Positions 29,072-38,866 of a stretch of DNA of 64,000 nucleotides are shown in pieces (the stretch's first letter is position 1; each line of letters begins with the position of its first letter). The DNA comes from an uncultured Methanobrevibacter sp. (lineage in GTDB: Archaea; Methanobacteriota; Methanobacteria; Methanobacteriales; Methanobacteriaceae). The notes below the pieces were generated by a model. The model was given only the letters and a program-made list of their open reading frames with translations, searched no databases and had not been told where the DNA came from. The stretch spans positions 17,508 through 81,507 of the forward strand of contig ONIK01000005.1 in assembly GCA_900317865.1 (NCBI GenBank). Direction: 5' to 3'. The position numbers and the translations under genes are program-made.

Positions 29072-29773
29072 TTATTTAATAGTTTTTGTCTCTGCTTCAC
29101 CACTTGAAATCTCAGCCATTTTAGCAGAAAAAGAATCTTGAAGACCTCCAGGCATTTCAACAATACCTATCCAAGAACCATCTTGTTGCCATTCTTCATT
29201 AATAATTTCTCCAAATCCGTGAATAACAGAATATGCACTACCTGCTGCAGAACCAGGTAAACGAACAGCTACTTTAACTTTTTCAAACTTGATTGGAATG
29301 AGCGGTTTAATAGCTTTAAGTGCAGTTTGAACTTGCTGATCTACAGAAGTAAATGGATCAAATCGAACTTTTGCCTCATCACATGCATTTTCAATCCTTT
29401 GAACAGGATGAGGAAGTCCATTTTGAGGATTGATAGCTTCTTTAGCTATCGTATTAATAACAAGTTTTCTTTTATCTTCCTGCATTTGCCTTTTCTGTTC
29501 CGCAGTCAATTGGACGGTTCCTTTTTCAAGGATAATTCTTGAAACTTCAATAGGATCTGTAGTTTCAAAAATTTTATTCATTGCTTCTTCTGAAGCTTTA
29601 TCCCCTTTTTTGGAGTCTTTAAATATTTCTTCAACAGCTAAAAGATCTTCAATGGCAACATCCTGTCCATCAGGGTTTCTAAATTCAGCTGCCAAATCCG
29701 GGTCAACCAATATTTCAAAATGTTCACCACAATATTCATATTTAGCTATTATTGCTTCATCCACATTTACCAT
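29072..29773 (-). CDS. ribosome maturation protein SBDS (Sdo1) homologue
   Basis: 233 residues with the three SBDS domains: the N-terminal FYSH domain ([22 protein letters not shown]), the central helical domain ([22 protein letters not shown]) and the C-terminal ferredoxin-like domain ([20 protein letters not shown]). It helps release the anti-association factor aIF6 from the large ribosomal subunit. I choose the ATG at 29773, preceded by GAGGGAT; the longer frame to 29788 has no such site. It lies between psmA and rrp4, as in many archaea. Confidence 0.95.
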   Translation of the reverse strand: MVNVDEAIIAKYEYCGEHFEILVDPDLAAEFRNPDGQDVAIEDLLAVEEIFKDSKKGDKASEEAMNKIFETTDPIEVSRIILEKGTVQLTAEQKRQMQEDKRKLVINTIAKEAINPQNGLPHPVQRIENACDEAKVRFDPFTSVDQQVQTALKAIKPLIPIKFEKVKVAVRLPGSAAGSAYSVIHGFGEIINEEWQQDGSWIGIVEMPGGLQDSFSAKMAEISSGEAETKTIK

Positions 29774-29807
29774 TGAAACATCCCTCAACTTTAATTAATT
29801 AAAAACA

Positions 29808-30578
29808 TTATTTATCTTCACTTTCTTCGGATGCATCTTCTTCTACAACTTCTTCTTCACTGAGAACAGATTCAATATAAGAAGTTACGTCATCTTTAGA
29901 AAGTTTAACATATTTACCATCATCTTTTTTAATGATAGCTATTTCAACATTATCTGATGTAGTATCATGTTCAGTAGCTTCATTAATAGCAGTTATTGCT
30001 AATGCAATAGCATCATCAATAGATAAATCTTCTTTATATTGTTCTTCGAAAATTTCCATTGCAGCAGATCTTCCTGAACCAATAGCAGTTGCTTTGTATT
30101 GGATTAAAGCTCCACTTGGATCTGTTTCGAATAATTTACATTCACCATTATACACTCCACCAATAATTAAAGCAGAACCAAATGGTCTTACTCCACCATT
30201 TTGTGTGTACAATTGTAACATATCACATAATTTTTTAGCTAAACTATCTACTCTAATAGGTTCACTATAAGTTATTTTATTTATTTGAGCTTCTACTCTT
30301 GCTCTTTCGACTAATGCTCTTGCATCAGCTACAAGACCAGAAGTAGCTGCACCAATATGGTCATCAATCTTAAATAATTTTTCAATAGATGATGATTCCA
30401 CTAAAGTAGAAGTAGTTCTTTTGTCTACTGCTAAAACAATACCCTCAGGGCATTTTACACCAATTGAAGTGGTACCTCTTTTAACAGCTTCTCTTGCATA
30501 TTCAACTTGGAAAAGTCTTCCATCTGGGCTAAATACAGTGATAGCCCTATCATATCCAGCATTTTGTAAAGGTTGCAT
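29808..30578 (-). CDS. psmA: proteasome alpha subunit
   Basis: Outer-ring subunit of the 20S proteasome. 256 residues with the alpha-type N-terminal YDRAITVFSPDGRLFQVEYA and TSIGVKCPEGIVLAVDKR, without a processed catalytic threonine. The C-terminal tail is acidic (SEEEVVEEDASEESEDK) and lacks the usual penultimate tyrosine of an HbYX gate motif, since that motif belongs to the ATPase partner. GTGAGGT lies before the ATG. A 223-bp spacer separates it from rnp2, so psmA may have its own promoter. Confidence 0.97.
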   Translation of the reverse strand: MQPLQNAGYDRAITVFSPDGRLFQVEYAREAVKRGTTSIGVKCPEGIVLAVDKRTTSTLVESSSIEKLFKIDDHIGAATSGLVADARALVERARVEAQINKITYSEPIRVDSLAKKLCDMLQLYTQNGGVRPFGSALIIGGVYNGECKLFETDPSGALIQYKATAIGSGRSAAMEIFEEQYKEDLSIDDAIALAITAINEATEHDTTSDNVEIAIIKKDDGKYVKLSKDDVTSYIESVLSEEEVVEEDASEESEDK

Positions 30579-30801
30579 ATTAATACCTCACATTTAATAA
30601 TTAATTTTATAAATATAAATAATACTTTTTTCAACAGCTAAAAAACACAAAATTAAAACCAAATCTCCATGAAAAGGTAATTTTAATTTTAATCATAAAT
30701 AATAATTAAAATGTATTTTTCTTTTATTCCCATAAATTCAGTACTTATTTATATAGTTAATACATTAATAAATGTTTCTATTTTATTCTTACAAAAAGTA
30801 A

Positions 30802-31158
30802 TTAAATAAATTTTGAACATCCTTTTATAGTACCTGAAATACCGATGCAGGTAATCGAAATAGCTTTTCTATTATACTTATATGTTAATGCCAAACTGGA
30901 TCTTACTTCATCTTCAAAGTCCCTTTGACATCTTAAAATAGCTTTATACTCATTGTAAAAAGAAAAATCTTCATTCGGAATCAATTCAATAGTCCATAAA
31001 TTAAAATTAGATGTGTTGTTTTCTCCCTGAAAACGAACACATGAATCCCAGACAATTGAAGTGAAATCATTTTTAGATAACTCTTCTTCAGATTTAATTT
31101 CCAAAACAAGATAATGATTATGTTTTCTTTGAGATTTTGGAAGAACCTTGAGTTTCAT
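30802..31158 (-). CDS. rnp2: RNase P protein component 2 (Pop5)
   Basis: 118-residue protein subunit of archaeal RNase P, which removes the 5' leader of pre-tRNA. The pattern RKHNHYLVLEIKS at the N-terminus and the central WTIELIPNED fit the Pop5 family. It begins directly after the stop codon of rnp3; Pop5 and Rpp30 form a complex, so the adjacency matches their known partnership. Confidence 0.9.
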   Translation of the reverse strand: MKLKVLPKSQRKHNHYLVLEIKSEEELSKNDFTSIVWDSCVRFQGENNTSNFNLWTIELIPNEDFSFYNEYKAILRCQRDFEDEVRSSLALTYKYNRKAISITCIGISGTIKGCSKFI

Positions 31159-31866
31159 CTAATCAACCACCCTAACACCGGATAAAATCATGTTTTTTCT
31201 ATCCTTATTAAATTCAATTATATCCTCTGCAGTTTTAAAAGAAGATTCAACTTCAGGAAAAGTTAATCCTGTCTGAGTAAAAACAGCTTTAAAATCTTTA
31301 ACTGTTCGAATATCTAATATGGATTCTGCACCTGATGATAAAATTAATGGAAACTCATATTTCCTATACAGTTTATAGATATCCCTAAAATTAGACAGCA
31401 CTTTTGATCTGTGTGACAGATATGATTTTAAAATATCATTAAACACAAGCTCTATAGCTACATTATTATCCTTTGCTTCACGTGCCAGAATATGATTTAA
31501 ACCAGAATCATATCTTTTAAAATAAGGTTTTGACAATACATCAATTTGAATATTTTCTACACATGCACGATTTACCTTTAAATTACCTCCCAAAACAGAA
31601 ATGCATGATGATTTATTTCTATACTTTCTGGCAATTTTTCTAATCTCAGAAGGGTTATTTGATTCTATAATTAAAGTATAATCAATATCAATGACATCTT
31701 TTAACTCATTTTTTAAATCGTTTTTAAAAGTTAAAGCATTGTCAAATTCAATTTGATTATATGAAAAGTTTATATGCTCCCAACCATAAGCAGAAGCCTG
31801 CATAGCTAAGATTAAATTTTTATCATAACTATTTCCCTTAATATTCAAATCAAACATAGTAAACAT
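31159..31866 (-). CDS. rnp3: RNase P protein component 3 (Rpp30)
   Basis: 235 residues with a TIM-barrel-like fold of the Rpp30 family: MFDLNIKGNS at the N-terminus, RKYRNKSSCISVLGGN in the middle and ILSSGAESILDIR near the C-terminus. It partners Pop5 in RNase P. Two ATG codons (31866 and 31857) are possible and neither has a strong ribosome site. The usual upstream neighbour, the ribosomal protein L15e gene, is absent; a giant adhesin gene lies there instead. Confidence 0.92.
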   Translation of the reverse strand: MFTMFDLNIKGNSYDKNLILAMQASAYGWEHINFSYNQIEFDNALTFKNDLKNELKDVIDIDYTLIIESNNPSEIRKIARKYRNKSSCISVLGGNLKVNRACVENIQIDVLSKPYFKRYDSGLNHILAREAKDNNVAIELVFNDILKSYLSHRSKVLSNFRDIYKLYRKYEFPLILSSGAESILDIRTVKDFKAVFTQTGLTFPEVESSFKTAEDIIEFNKDRKNMILSGVRVVD

Positions 31867-31897
31867 TTTATTATTTTATATTTAATTAATTTTACTA

Positions 31898-31931
31898 AAA
31901 AATAATTAAAAGTTGAGAAATTAATCTCAAC
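31898..31931 (-). terminator. hairpin plus T-rich run after the adhesin gene
   Basis: GTTGAGA (31912-31918) pairs with TCTCAAC (31925-31931), then a T-rich run on the minus strand. The stem covers the stop codon at 31927. Confidence 0.55.
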
Positions 31932-34461
31932 CAGAAATAGTTATTTTATTTGAAATTACTGCACCATTTTTATACATTGATGTAATAATGTATTCACCAG
32001 GCATTAAATTAATATTTAAACGAGCAATACCTGCATTATCGGTTATCCTATCATAAAATACTCCATTAATATTTAAAGTAATCGTTTGACCAGCATAAGG
32101 TTTACCTTGTCCATCAAGAAGTTTTACTTCAAATTTTGTGCCGTCACGATATTTCATTCTAAGATCTTTAGCTTCCAAAATAGGTAAAACTTTAATGGTA
32201 TTGGCCAAACTTAATCCATTATACTCAATTGTTGCAATATAAGTTCCTGGATTTAAGTTAATATTCAGAGTAATATATCCATTTGCATCAGTTGTTCGGG
32301 TATAGAAAACACCATTTATATTTATTATAGCACTAACTCCAGCACCAACAGGATTACCCTGATTGTCAAGCAATCTAAAAGTAAACTGGGATGCATTTTT
32401 ATAGTACTTAATCAAGTCATGGTTTTCCACTATTGAAGATAACACTTTAATGGTATTTGCATGCTGTTCTCCATTGGATGGATTTATGGCAGTTAGAATA
32501 TATTCTCCAGGATTTAAGTTAATAGTTAATTTAACAATTCCCGCCTCATCTGTTGTTCTAGTGTAAAATACGCCATTTATATTAAATTTAACATCAGTAT
32601 TTTTTAATATGTTTCCTTGAGAATCCATAAATTTAGCATAATACTGCGTTCCATTCCTAAATATTTTAGTAATGTCACTGGCTACAATAGTTGACTTAAC
32701 AGTAACAGTAGAATATGCTTTTGTACTATTATATTCAACAGTTACATTATATACACCTGAATCCAAGTTAATAGCCATTGATGCAACACCATTTTCATCA
32801 GTTGTTCGTTTATAATCCATACCATTAATATTAATAGAAATTGTTGCATTATTAAGTGCTTTGTCATTATACTTTAATGTAACAATAAATCTTTCAGAAC
32901 CGCGATAATATTTAGTAACATCAGGTGCAGAGATAGTGATTTGAGATTTTTTTACAGTAAAGGAGGTATTTCCTCTAACAGAATTATATTTCTCATTACC
33001 ACTGTAGATTATTTCAATATTATAGTTTCCATCTTTTAAATTAGGAATAGAAATATTGGCAACACCTTTATTAACATCAGCAGAATATTTTTTGCCATTA
33101 ACAATAGTGCTTACATTACCTGTTGCATCCTTAGGCAAAACAACATTAATAACTTCAGATTCATCATCATAAATATCTGAAGATGAAATATTCATATCCT
33201 TATCTAAAAGCGTAGGCAATATTGTAAATAGATTACTTGCTTCAAGATCTTCATAAATAGTCTTGACAATATAGTCTCCAGGCTGTAAAGAAGCAGTCAA
33301 ATAGGCATAACCCTTAGAATCAGTGATGCTTTCATAAGTAGTATTTTCAATTGTGAATTCTACTTTTTGATTGGAAATGCCTTTTCCATCATATCCTATA
33401 ATCCTAGCGGCAAATCTATCTGATTCATTATAATATTTTGTTAAATCCTGTGTAATTATTTTAATTGGATAAATTACAGTAAAACTTGCTTTATCAGAGC
33501 TATTTAAATAGGTTCCATTATCATCAGTGAAAACAGCAGTTATATTATAATCACCAGATTTAAGATTATTTAAAGTTAAAACAGCAACACCATCACTATC
33601 CACACCAACAGTATCATTTAAAACACCATTAATGTAGAAACTAACCTTACCCTGAGTAGCATTGACAACGGCAGTAGCAGTTAAAGGCTCACCAACCAAC
33701 AAAGTACCATTACTCAAAGACAAAGACAGAACAGTATTAACCGGCTTAATATCAATTAATTTAATGACATATGAGAAAAAGTAATAATCAATAGTATTGA
33801 ATATAACTAAAATATCATATTGGCCCGCTTGAGTAAATGAAATCGTTTTATTGGCAACAGAATCAACTAATTCAACGGTATAAGCATCACCTTCAATATA
33901 AAAGAACACTTCACCATCTTTAATATAATCACCGAACTGATCTTTAACCCTAACCTGAAGAGTATAATTCTTATTGATTGTCCAATCACAATCCCAACCA
34001 CTGACTTCAATAAAAGTCATTGAAAATACAGTAAATTCTGTTTTATCAGAGCTATTTAAATAAATGCCTTCATCATCACTGAAAACAGCGGTTAGATTAT
34101 ACTCACCATAATAAAGATTACTTAATGTTAAAACAGCAACACCATCACTATCGACATCAACAGTACCATTTAAAATACCATTAATGTAGAAACTAACTTT
34201 ACCCTGAGTAGCATTGACAACAGCAGTAGCAGTTAAAGAATCATCAACAAATATGATATCCTCATCCAAAGACAAAGATAAAGCAGTTTGGAGAGGAGAA
34301 ACATCAACTAACTTTGTAATATTTGAGGAATAATAATAATCAACGGCATTGAATAAAACTGTAATATTATGTTCACCAACTTGAGTAAATAAAACAGTCT
34401 TATTAGCAACAGAATCGACTAACTTAACAGTGTAAGCCTTACCATCAATTAAAAAGACCAC
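31927..34461 (-). CDS. C-terminal part of a giant Ig-repeat adhesin (frameshifted from the upstream gene)
   Basis: An open frame of 844 residues with no signal peptide and no proper start: its first codon (GTG at 34461) is inside an Ig-like repeat, and the frame stays open upstream to about 34600. It contains two of the WDCDW-type repeat units and then about six Ig-like repeats of 80-90 residues with the pattern GVFYTRTTDxxGxxxLNINLxPGxYI, the same type as in the large protein at 5341-9837. It is the rest of the 34449-38702 gene: adding back 184 bp at 34599/34600 fuses them into one frame of 2319 residues. Translation on its own is doubtful. Confidence 0.8.
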   Translation of the reverse strand: MVFLIDGKAYTVKLVDSVANKTVLFTQVGEHNITVLFNAVDYYYSSNITKLVDVSPLQTALSLSLDEDIIFVDDSLTATAVVNATQGKVSFYINGILNGTVDVDSDGVAVLTLSNLYYGEYNLTAVFSDDEGIYLNSSDKTEFTVFSMTFIEVSGWDCDWTINKNYTLQVRVKDQFGDYIKDGEVFFYIEGDAYTVELVDSVANKTISFTQAGQYDILVIFNTIDYYFFSYVIKLIDIKPVNTVLSLSLSNGTLLVGEPLTATAVVNATQGKVSFYINGVLNDTVGVDSDGVAVLTLNNLKSGDYNITAVFTDDNGTYLNSSDKASFTVIYPIKIITQDLTKYYNESDRFAARIIGYDGKGISNQKVEFTIENTTYESITDSKGYAYLTASLQPGDYIVKTIYEDLEASNLFTILPTLLDKDMNISSSDIYDDESEVINVVLPKDATGNVSTIVNGKKYSADVNKGVANISIPNLKDGNYNIEIIYSGNEKYNSVRGNTSFTVKKSQITISAPDVTKYYRGSERFIVTLKYNDKALNNATISININGMDYKRTTDENGVASMAINLDSGVYNVTVEYNSTKAYSTVTVKSTIVASDITKIFRNGTQYYAKFMDSQGNILKNTDVKFNINGVFYTRTTDEAGIVKLTINLNPGEYILTAINPSNGEQHANTIKVLSSIVENHDLIKYYKNASQFTFRLLDNQGNPVGAGVSAIININGVFYTRTTDANGYITLNINLNPGTYIATIEYNGLSLANTIKVLPILEAKDLRMKYRDGTKFEVKLLDGQGKPYAGQTITLNINGVFYDRITDNAGIARLNINLMPGEYIITSMYKNGAVISNKITISG

Positions 34462-36024
34462 ATCACCATCATCAATATAATCGCCAAACTGATCTTTAAC
34501 TCTAACCTGAAGAGTAACATTTCCGTTAACCTTCCAATCACAATCCCAACCACTAACTTCAGGAACAGTATTGGAATAAACAGAAAATGCAGACCTATTG
34601 TTAAAGGCTCACCAACCAACAAAGTATCATTACTCAAAGACAAAGACAAAACAGTATTAACCGAATCAATAGTAATTAACTTAGAAACATTTGATGAACA
34701 ATAATAATCAACGGCATTAAATAAAACAGTAATATTATGTTCTCCAGCCTGATTGAATGAAATAGTTTTATTGGCAACAGAATCTACTAGTTTAACTGTA
34801 TAAGGCTTATCATCAATTAAAAAGGTTACATTGCCATAATCAACATAATCGCCAAACTGATCTTTAACCCTAATCTGAAGAGTAACATTTCCGTTAACCG
34901 TCCAATCACAATCCCAACCACTAACTTCAGGAACAGTATTGGAATAAACAGAAAATGCAGACCTATTAGAACTATTCAAATAAGTACCCTCATCATCGGT
35001 GAAAACAGCAGTTACATTATAACCACCATAATAAAGATTATCTAAAACTAAACGAGCAACACCATCAATATTCACATCAACAGTATCATTTAAAATATCA
35101 TTAATATAGAAAAGCACTTTACCCTGACTAGCATTAACAACAGCAGTAACCGTTAAAGGCTCACCAACCAACAAAGTATCATTACTCAAAGACAAAGACA
35201 AAACAGTATTAACCGGATTAATAGTAATTAACTTAGAAACATTTGATGAACAATAATAATCAACGGCATTAAATAAAACAGTAATATTATATTGGTCTGC
35301 CTGAGTAAATAAAACAGTCTTATTGGCAACAGAATCAACCAATTTAACAGTATAAGGCTCATCATCAATTAAAAATGTTACATTGCCATAATCAACATAT
35401 TCACCTAACTGATCTTTTACCCTAACCTGAAGAGTATAATTCCTATTGATTGTCCAATCACAATCCCATCCATTAACTTCAACAAAAGTTTTCAAAAAGA
35501 CATCAAATGATGTTTTATTAGAGCTATTTAAATACCCACCTTTATCATCAGTAAAAACGGCAGTTACATTATAACTACCATAATAAAGATTATCTAAAAC
35601 CAAACGAGCAACACCCTCTCCATCAACATCAACAGTATCATTCAAAACATCATTAATATAGAAAAGCACTTTACCCTGAGTAGCATTAACAACAGCAGTA
35701 ACCGTTAAAGAATCACCAACCAACAAAGTATCATTACTCAAAGACAAAGATAAAGACGTGTTAAGAGGATAAGCCTCAATTAACTTGGTAATATTTGAAG
35801 GATAATAATAATCAGTTGCATTGAATAAAACTGTAATATTATGTTGTCCCCCATGAGTGAATAAAACTGTCATATTAGCAGTAAAATTAATCAATTTAAC
35901 AGTATAAGGCTCATCATCAATTAAAAATGTTACATTGCCATAATCAATATAATCACCAAATGAATCTTTCACCCTAACCTGAAGCATATAATCCTTATTA
36001 ATTGTCCAATCACAATCCCATCCA
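33991..36024. repeat. tandem 552-bp coding repeats with one 184-bp-short unit
   Basis: The marker ATCCCAACCA (or ATCCCATCCA) recurs at 33991, 34543, 34911, 35463 and 36015. Spacings are 552, 368, 552 and 552 bp. A full unit is 184 codons (two Ig-like domains, starting near the GWDCDW motif). The 368-bp unit lacks 184 bp, which breaks the reading frame. Confidence 0.9.
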
Positions 36025-38702
36025 CTAACTTCAATTGTGGTATTTAATTTTCCATATTTGGTAAATCCTTTTACTGGAATTACACCACCAAGTCTTTCAA
36101 AAGCACTATACCAATTTTTACCATAATCATCTGAATAATAAGACATACCCTTTATGGCAAAACGTGAATTTTTAGAATATTCAAAGAAATACAATAAAGG
36201 CTTTTGGTTATTTAAATTAGTTATCATAAATATGACATCAAAAGTATCACCCTTTTTAATAGGAACATATTTGGTTAAAGGAATAGTGAAATATCCTGCA
36301 GTAGTATTTCCCTGTTGTGAATGTTTTAATTGATTATTAACATATATTGAAATAGTATAATTTGAATCATCACTGAAATAAGTTGAAACTGCAGATAACA
36401 ACTCATCACTTTCAGCCAAAAATGAATTTCCAATTCCTAATGAAGTAGTATCTGCCTGTAATGTTGCGAAATTTGAAATTTGAATCTCATATTGATAATT
36501 TTTATCATAATGATTAGTATCATTTAAAACAAATGTAAATGAAGGTTGAATAATATTACCTACTCTTGAAAAGTATAAATCATAATAAGAAACATAGAAA
36601 TAACCATTTTCACCCCAATCTGGTCCCCAACTATTACGAACAATAAATGCACCATCTCCAGGAGGTGTTGTTTTAAATTTCTCTTTAGAATAATTATCAT
36701 CCCAACCAACAATTGAAACATCGTGATTTGTTTGTAAATTTCCAACATTAACATAATAAGATACCTTATCATTAGCAAGATAAGCATCTGAATAATACAT
36801 ACTAGTTACAACAGCACCATATTTTACAATAGCTTCCTTAATCCCATCATTATCCGTGTATGACATTCTTGGAAGGAAAACAACATTTTGAACATGTGTT
36901 ATGGCATCATATAATAAAGATAAAGAATTTGGTGAATATATCTCTTCCTCTTCAGATATAGGACCTAACCAACTAGCAAAATAACCAATTGTCATAAAGA
37001 AGTTTCCGCCGGAATTAGGTACGGATGCAAAATTACCATAATCAGAAAATCTGGAAACTAAATTCTTTAAATTCTCTTCTGAAAAATCATAAGCAGTACC
37101 ATTGGCTTTTACCACACATGATTCTAAAGCAGCCATCGCTGCGAAAGCCCAGCAATTACCCTGTTCAAGTTGATTTTTAACTTCAGTAAGATTATAATGC
37201 TCCCTCATATCATATCTACTATCAAGGACAACCGGACTATTTTCAATTTCGAAAATATCATATTTTTCAGGTCTTTGATTTAAATCTAAAAGCGTCATAT
37301 TAAATGAATCCGGTGAACTACTATTTGTCACATTAATATTATTCGGATTACCCAAGCAATAAATATCCCCACCATAATCTGCAGTGTTGTCATTAAAAGT
37401 TAAATTATTTAAAATGGCTGAAGAAACTTCATCGACATATAAACCACCTCCTTCATGAGCATGATTTGAGTTAAATGTTGAATACATGATTGAAGTAGTA
37501 TTGTACATTTTATAAACTGCACCACCTTTAGTTGCACTATTATTTGTGAAATTCAGATTTGAAAATAATGCTGAAGAATATAAATCACAAATAGCACCAC
37601 CTATTAAAGAACTGCAATTTGCAAATACTGAATCATAAAAATACATTTTTGAATACATTGAATAAATCGCACCAGCGGATGAAATGGAAGTATCATTAAT
37701 AAATCTAGCTCCCTCAATATAGAAATATGGGCTATTGATGGCAATTATTGCTCCACCATAGGATGTCGCATAATTATTTATTAAATTTGAATTAAGTATT
37801 GCCAATTGATAATTAACTATATAAACCACACCACCACTATAAGCTTTATTATATCTCAAGTCAGAATTGTTTAATAAAATACTAGATATAGCATAAATAG
37901 CACCGCCCTCTCTTGAAGCAGTGTTATTAATAAATTTAGAATCATGAATAAGCATTTGATAATTTGGAGTAAATATTGCACCCCCATCAAATAGTGCTTT
38001 ATTGTCAATAAACGTACAATTTTTCAATTCCCCACCAATCAATGCAAAAATTGCACCACCCCGATCAGCAGTATTGTTTTTGAAAATACAATCAGTTAAC
38101 TTTAATTGACCAGAACAGCTGATTGCACCACCAATATAATATGCACCATTATATGCAATAGATTTTGCACTATCGAAAATTACATTTTCCGCTTCAAGAG
38201 TTCCGCCATACTGCGCCTGACCATTGTAACTGATTAAATTAACAGAAGTATTGAACAATTTAATGTCTTTAAAGTAAATATTTGGCCTCCACTCAATGAA
38301 AGCAAAAATACCATTTCCTGAAAAGTCAATGGTGGTATTTTCAGCACTTTCTCCAATAAATTTCACATTAGAAGTTATTTGCATGAAATTAACCATTTGG
38401 CCGGAATTATTATAATTATACTTATAATAACCATCAGCAATATGTATTACAGTATTTGTTTGAATTCCAGGATATATACTGGATAACTCCTTATAAGGAG
38501 ACTCTTTTGAACCATCACCTACATTACTAGCTGAAGAATTAACATAAATATGATTATAACCATCATTCTCACTTAAAACATAGTCATTTACCTCAGATAT
38601 ACTTAATGTATTATTTAAATCCACATCATCACTTGCAAAACAAACTGGAAGCATTAATAACAACAAACAAAAAGTAAAAAATATTTTTATATAAGTTCCC
38701 AC
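34449..38702 (-). CDS. secreted beta-helix/papain-like protease adhesin, N-terminal part of a frameshifted giant gene
   Basis: 1417 residues from the GTG at 38702, chosen because GGTGAT lies 3 nt upstream and a clean signal peptide follows (IFFTFCLLLLMLPVCFA). Order: a right-handed beta-helix (about 50-480) with GGAIYxxxS repeats typical of chlamydial Pmp-type adhesins; a papain-family (C1) peptidase with Cys in QGNCWAFAAM (about 514), His in NHDVSIVGWDD (about 660) and Asn in VRNSWGPDWGENG (about 690); then Ig-like repeats with GWDCDW. The last about 50 residues (from IGLHFLFIP) are an out-of-frame reading of the next repeat after the deletion at 34599. A start further upstream at 38762 would add a second hydrophobic stretch and is unlikely. 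Probable role: cell-surface adhesion, with a protease domain. Confidence 0.85.
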   Translation of the reverse strand: MGTYIKIFFTFCLLLLMLPVCFASDDVDLNNTLSISEVNDYVLSENDGYNHIYVNSSASNVGDGSKESPYKELSSIYPGIQTNTVIHIADGYYKYNYNNSGQMVNFMQITSNVKFIGESAENTTIDFSGNGIFAFIEWRPNIYFKDIKLFNTSVNLISYNGQAQYGGTLEAENVIFDSAKSIAYNGAYYIGGAISCSGQLKLTDCIFKNNTADRGGAIFALIGGELKNCTFIDNKALFDGGAIFTPNYQMLIHDSKFINNTASREGGAIYAISSILLNNSDLRYNKAYSGGVVYIVNYQLAILNSNLINNYATSYGGAIIAINSPYFYIEGARFINDTSISSAGAIYSMYSKMYFYDSVFANCSSLIGGAICDLYSSALFSNLNFTNNSATKGGAVYKMYNTTSIMYSTFNSNHAHEGGGLYVDEVSSAILNNLTFNDNTADYGGDIYCLGNPNNINVTNSSSPDSFNMTLLDLNQRPEKYDIFEIENSPVVLDSRYDMREHYNLTEVKNQLEQGNCWAFAAMAALESCVVKANGTAYDFSEENLKNLVSRFSDYGNFASVPNSGGNFFMTIGYFASWLGPISEEEEIYSPNSLSLLYDAITHVQNVVFLPRMSYTDNDGIKEAIVKYGAVVTSMYYSDAYLANDKVSYYVNVGNLQTNHDVSIVGWDDNYSKEKFKTTPPGDGAFIVRNSWGPDWGENGYFYVSYYDLYFSRVGNIIQPSFTFVLNDTNHYDKNYQYEIQISNFATLQADTTSLGIGNSFLAESDELLSAVSTYFSDDSNYTISIYVNNQLKHSQQGNTTAGYFTIPLTKYVPIKKGDTFDVIFMITNLNNQKPLLYFFEYSKNSRFAIKGMSYYSDDYGKNWYSAFERLGGVIPVKGFTKYGKLNTTIEVSGWDCDWTINKDYMLQVRVKDSFGDYIDYGNVTFLIDDEPYTVKLINFTANMTVLFTHGGQHNITVLFNATDYYYPSNITKLIEAYPLNTSLSLSLSNDTLLVGDSLTVTAVVNATQGKVLFYINDVLNDTVDVDGEGVARLVLDNLYYGSYNVTAVFTDDKGGYLNSSNKTSFDVFLKTFVEVNGWDCDWTINRNYTLQVRVKDQLGEYVDYGNVTFLIDDEPYTVKLVDSVANKTVLFTQADQYNITVLFNAVDYYCSSNVSKLITINPVNTVLSLSLSNDTLLVGEPLTVTAVVNASQGKVLFYINDILNDTVDVNIDGVARLVLDNLYYGGYNVTAVFTDDEGTYLNSSNRSAFSVYSNTVPEVSGWDCDWTVNGNVTLQIRVKDQFGDYVDYGNVTFLIDDKPYTVKLVDSVANKTISFNQAGEHNITVLFNAVDYYCSSNVSKLITIDSVNTVLSLSLSNDTLLVGEPLTIGLHFLFIPILFLKLVVGIVIGRLTEMLLFRLELKISLAIILMMVMWSF

Positions 38703-38825
38703 AATATCACCAACAAGTACAATTTGAACAATTAAAAATATAAATTCCCACATAATAAACAAGTGGTCATTTAGAATGATAACAATATATATTATTTATT
38801 TTATTATGGATAAATATACTTATCA

Positions 38826-38855
38826 AAAAAAAGAAAAGTGATTGGATAATCACTT
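38826..38855 (-). terminator. hairpin plus T-run after the zinc-ribbon membrane protein gene
   Basis: AAGTGATT (38836-38843) pairs with AATCACTT (38848-38855), 4-nt loop, followed on the minus strand by TTCTTTTTTTT. It begins 11 nt beyond the stop codon. Confidence 0.65.
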
Positions 38856-38866
38856 GAATTAAAAAA

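Noticed and set aside
34449..34620. Programmed ribosomal frameshift to join the two adhesin parts
   Set aside because: The break coincides with loss of exactly 184 bp from a repeat unit; there is no slippery sequence, so deletion or misassembly explains it better.
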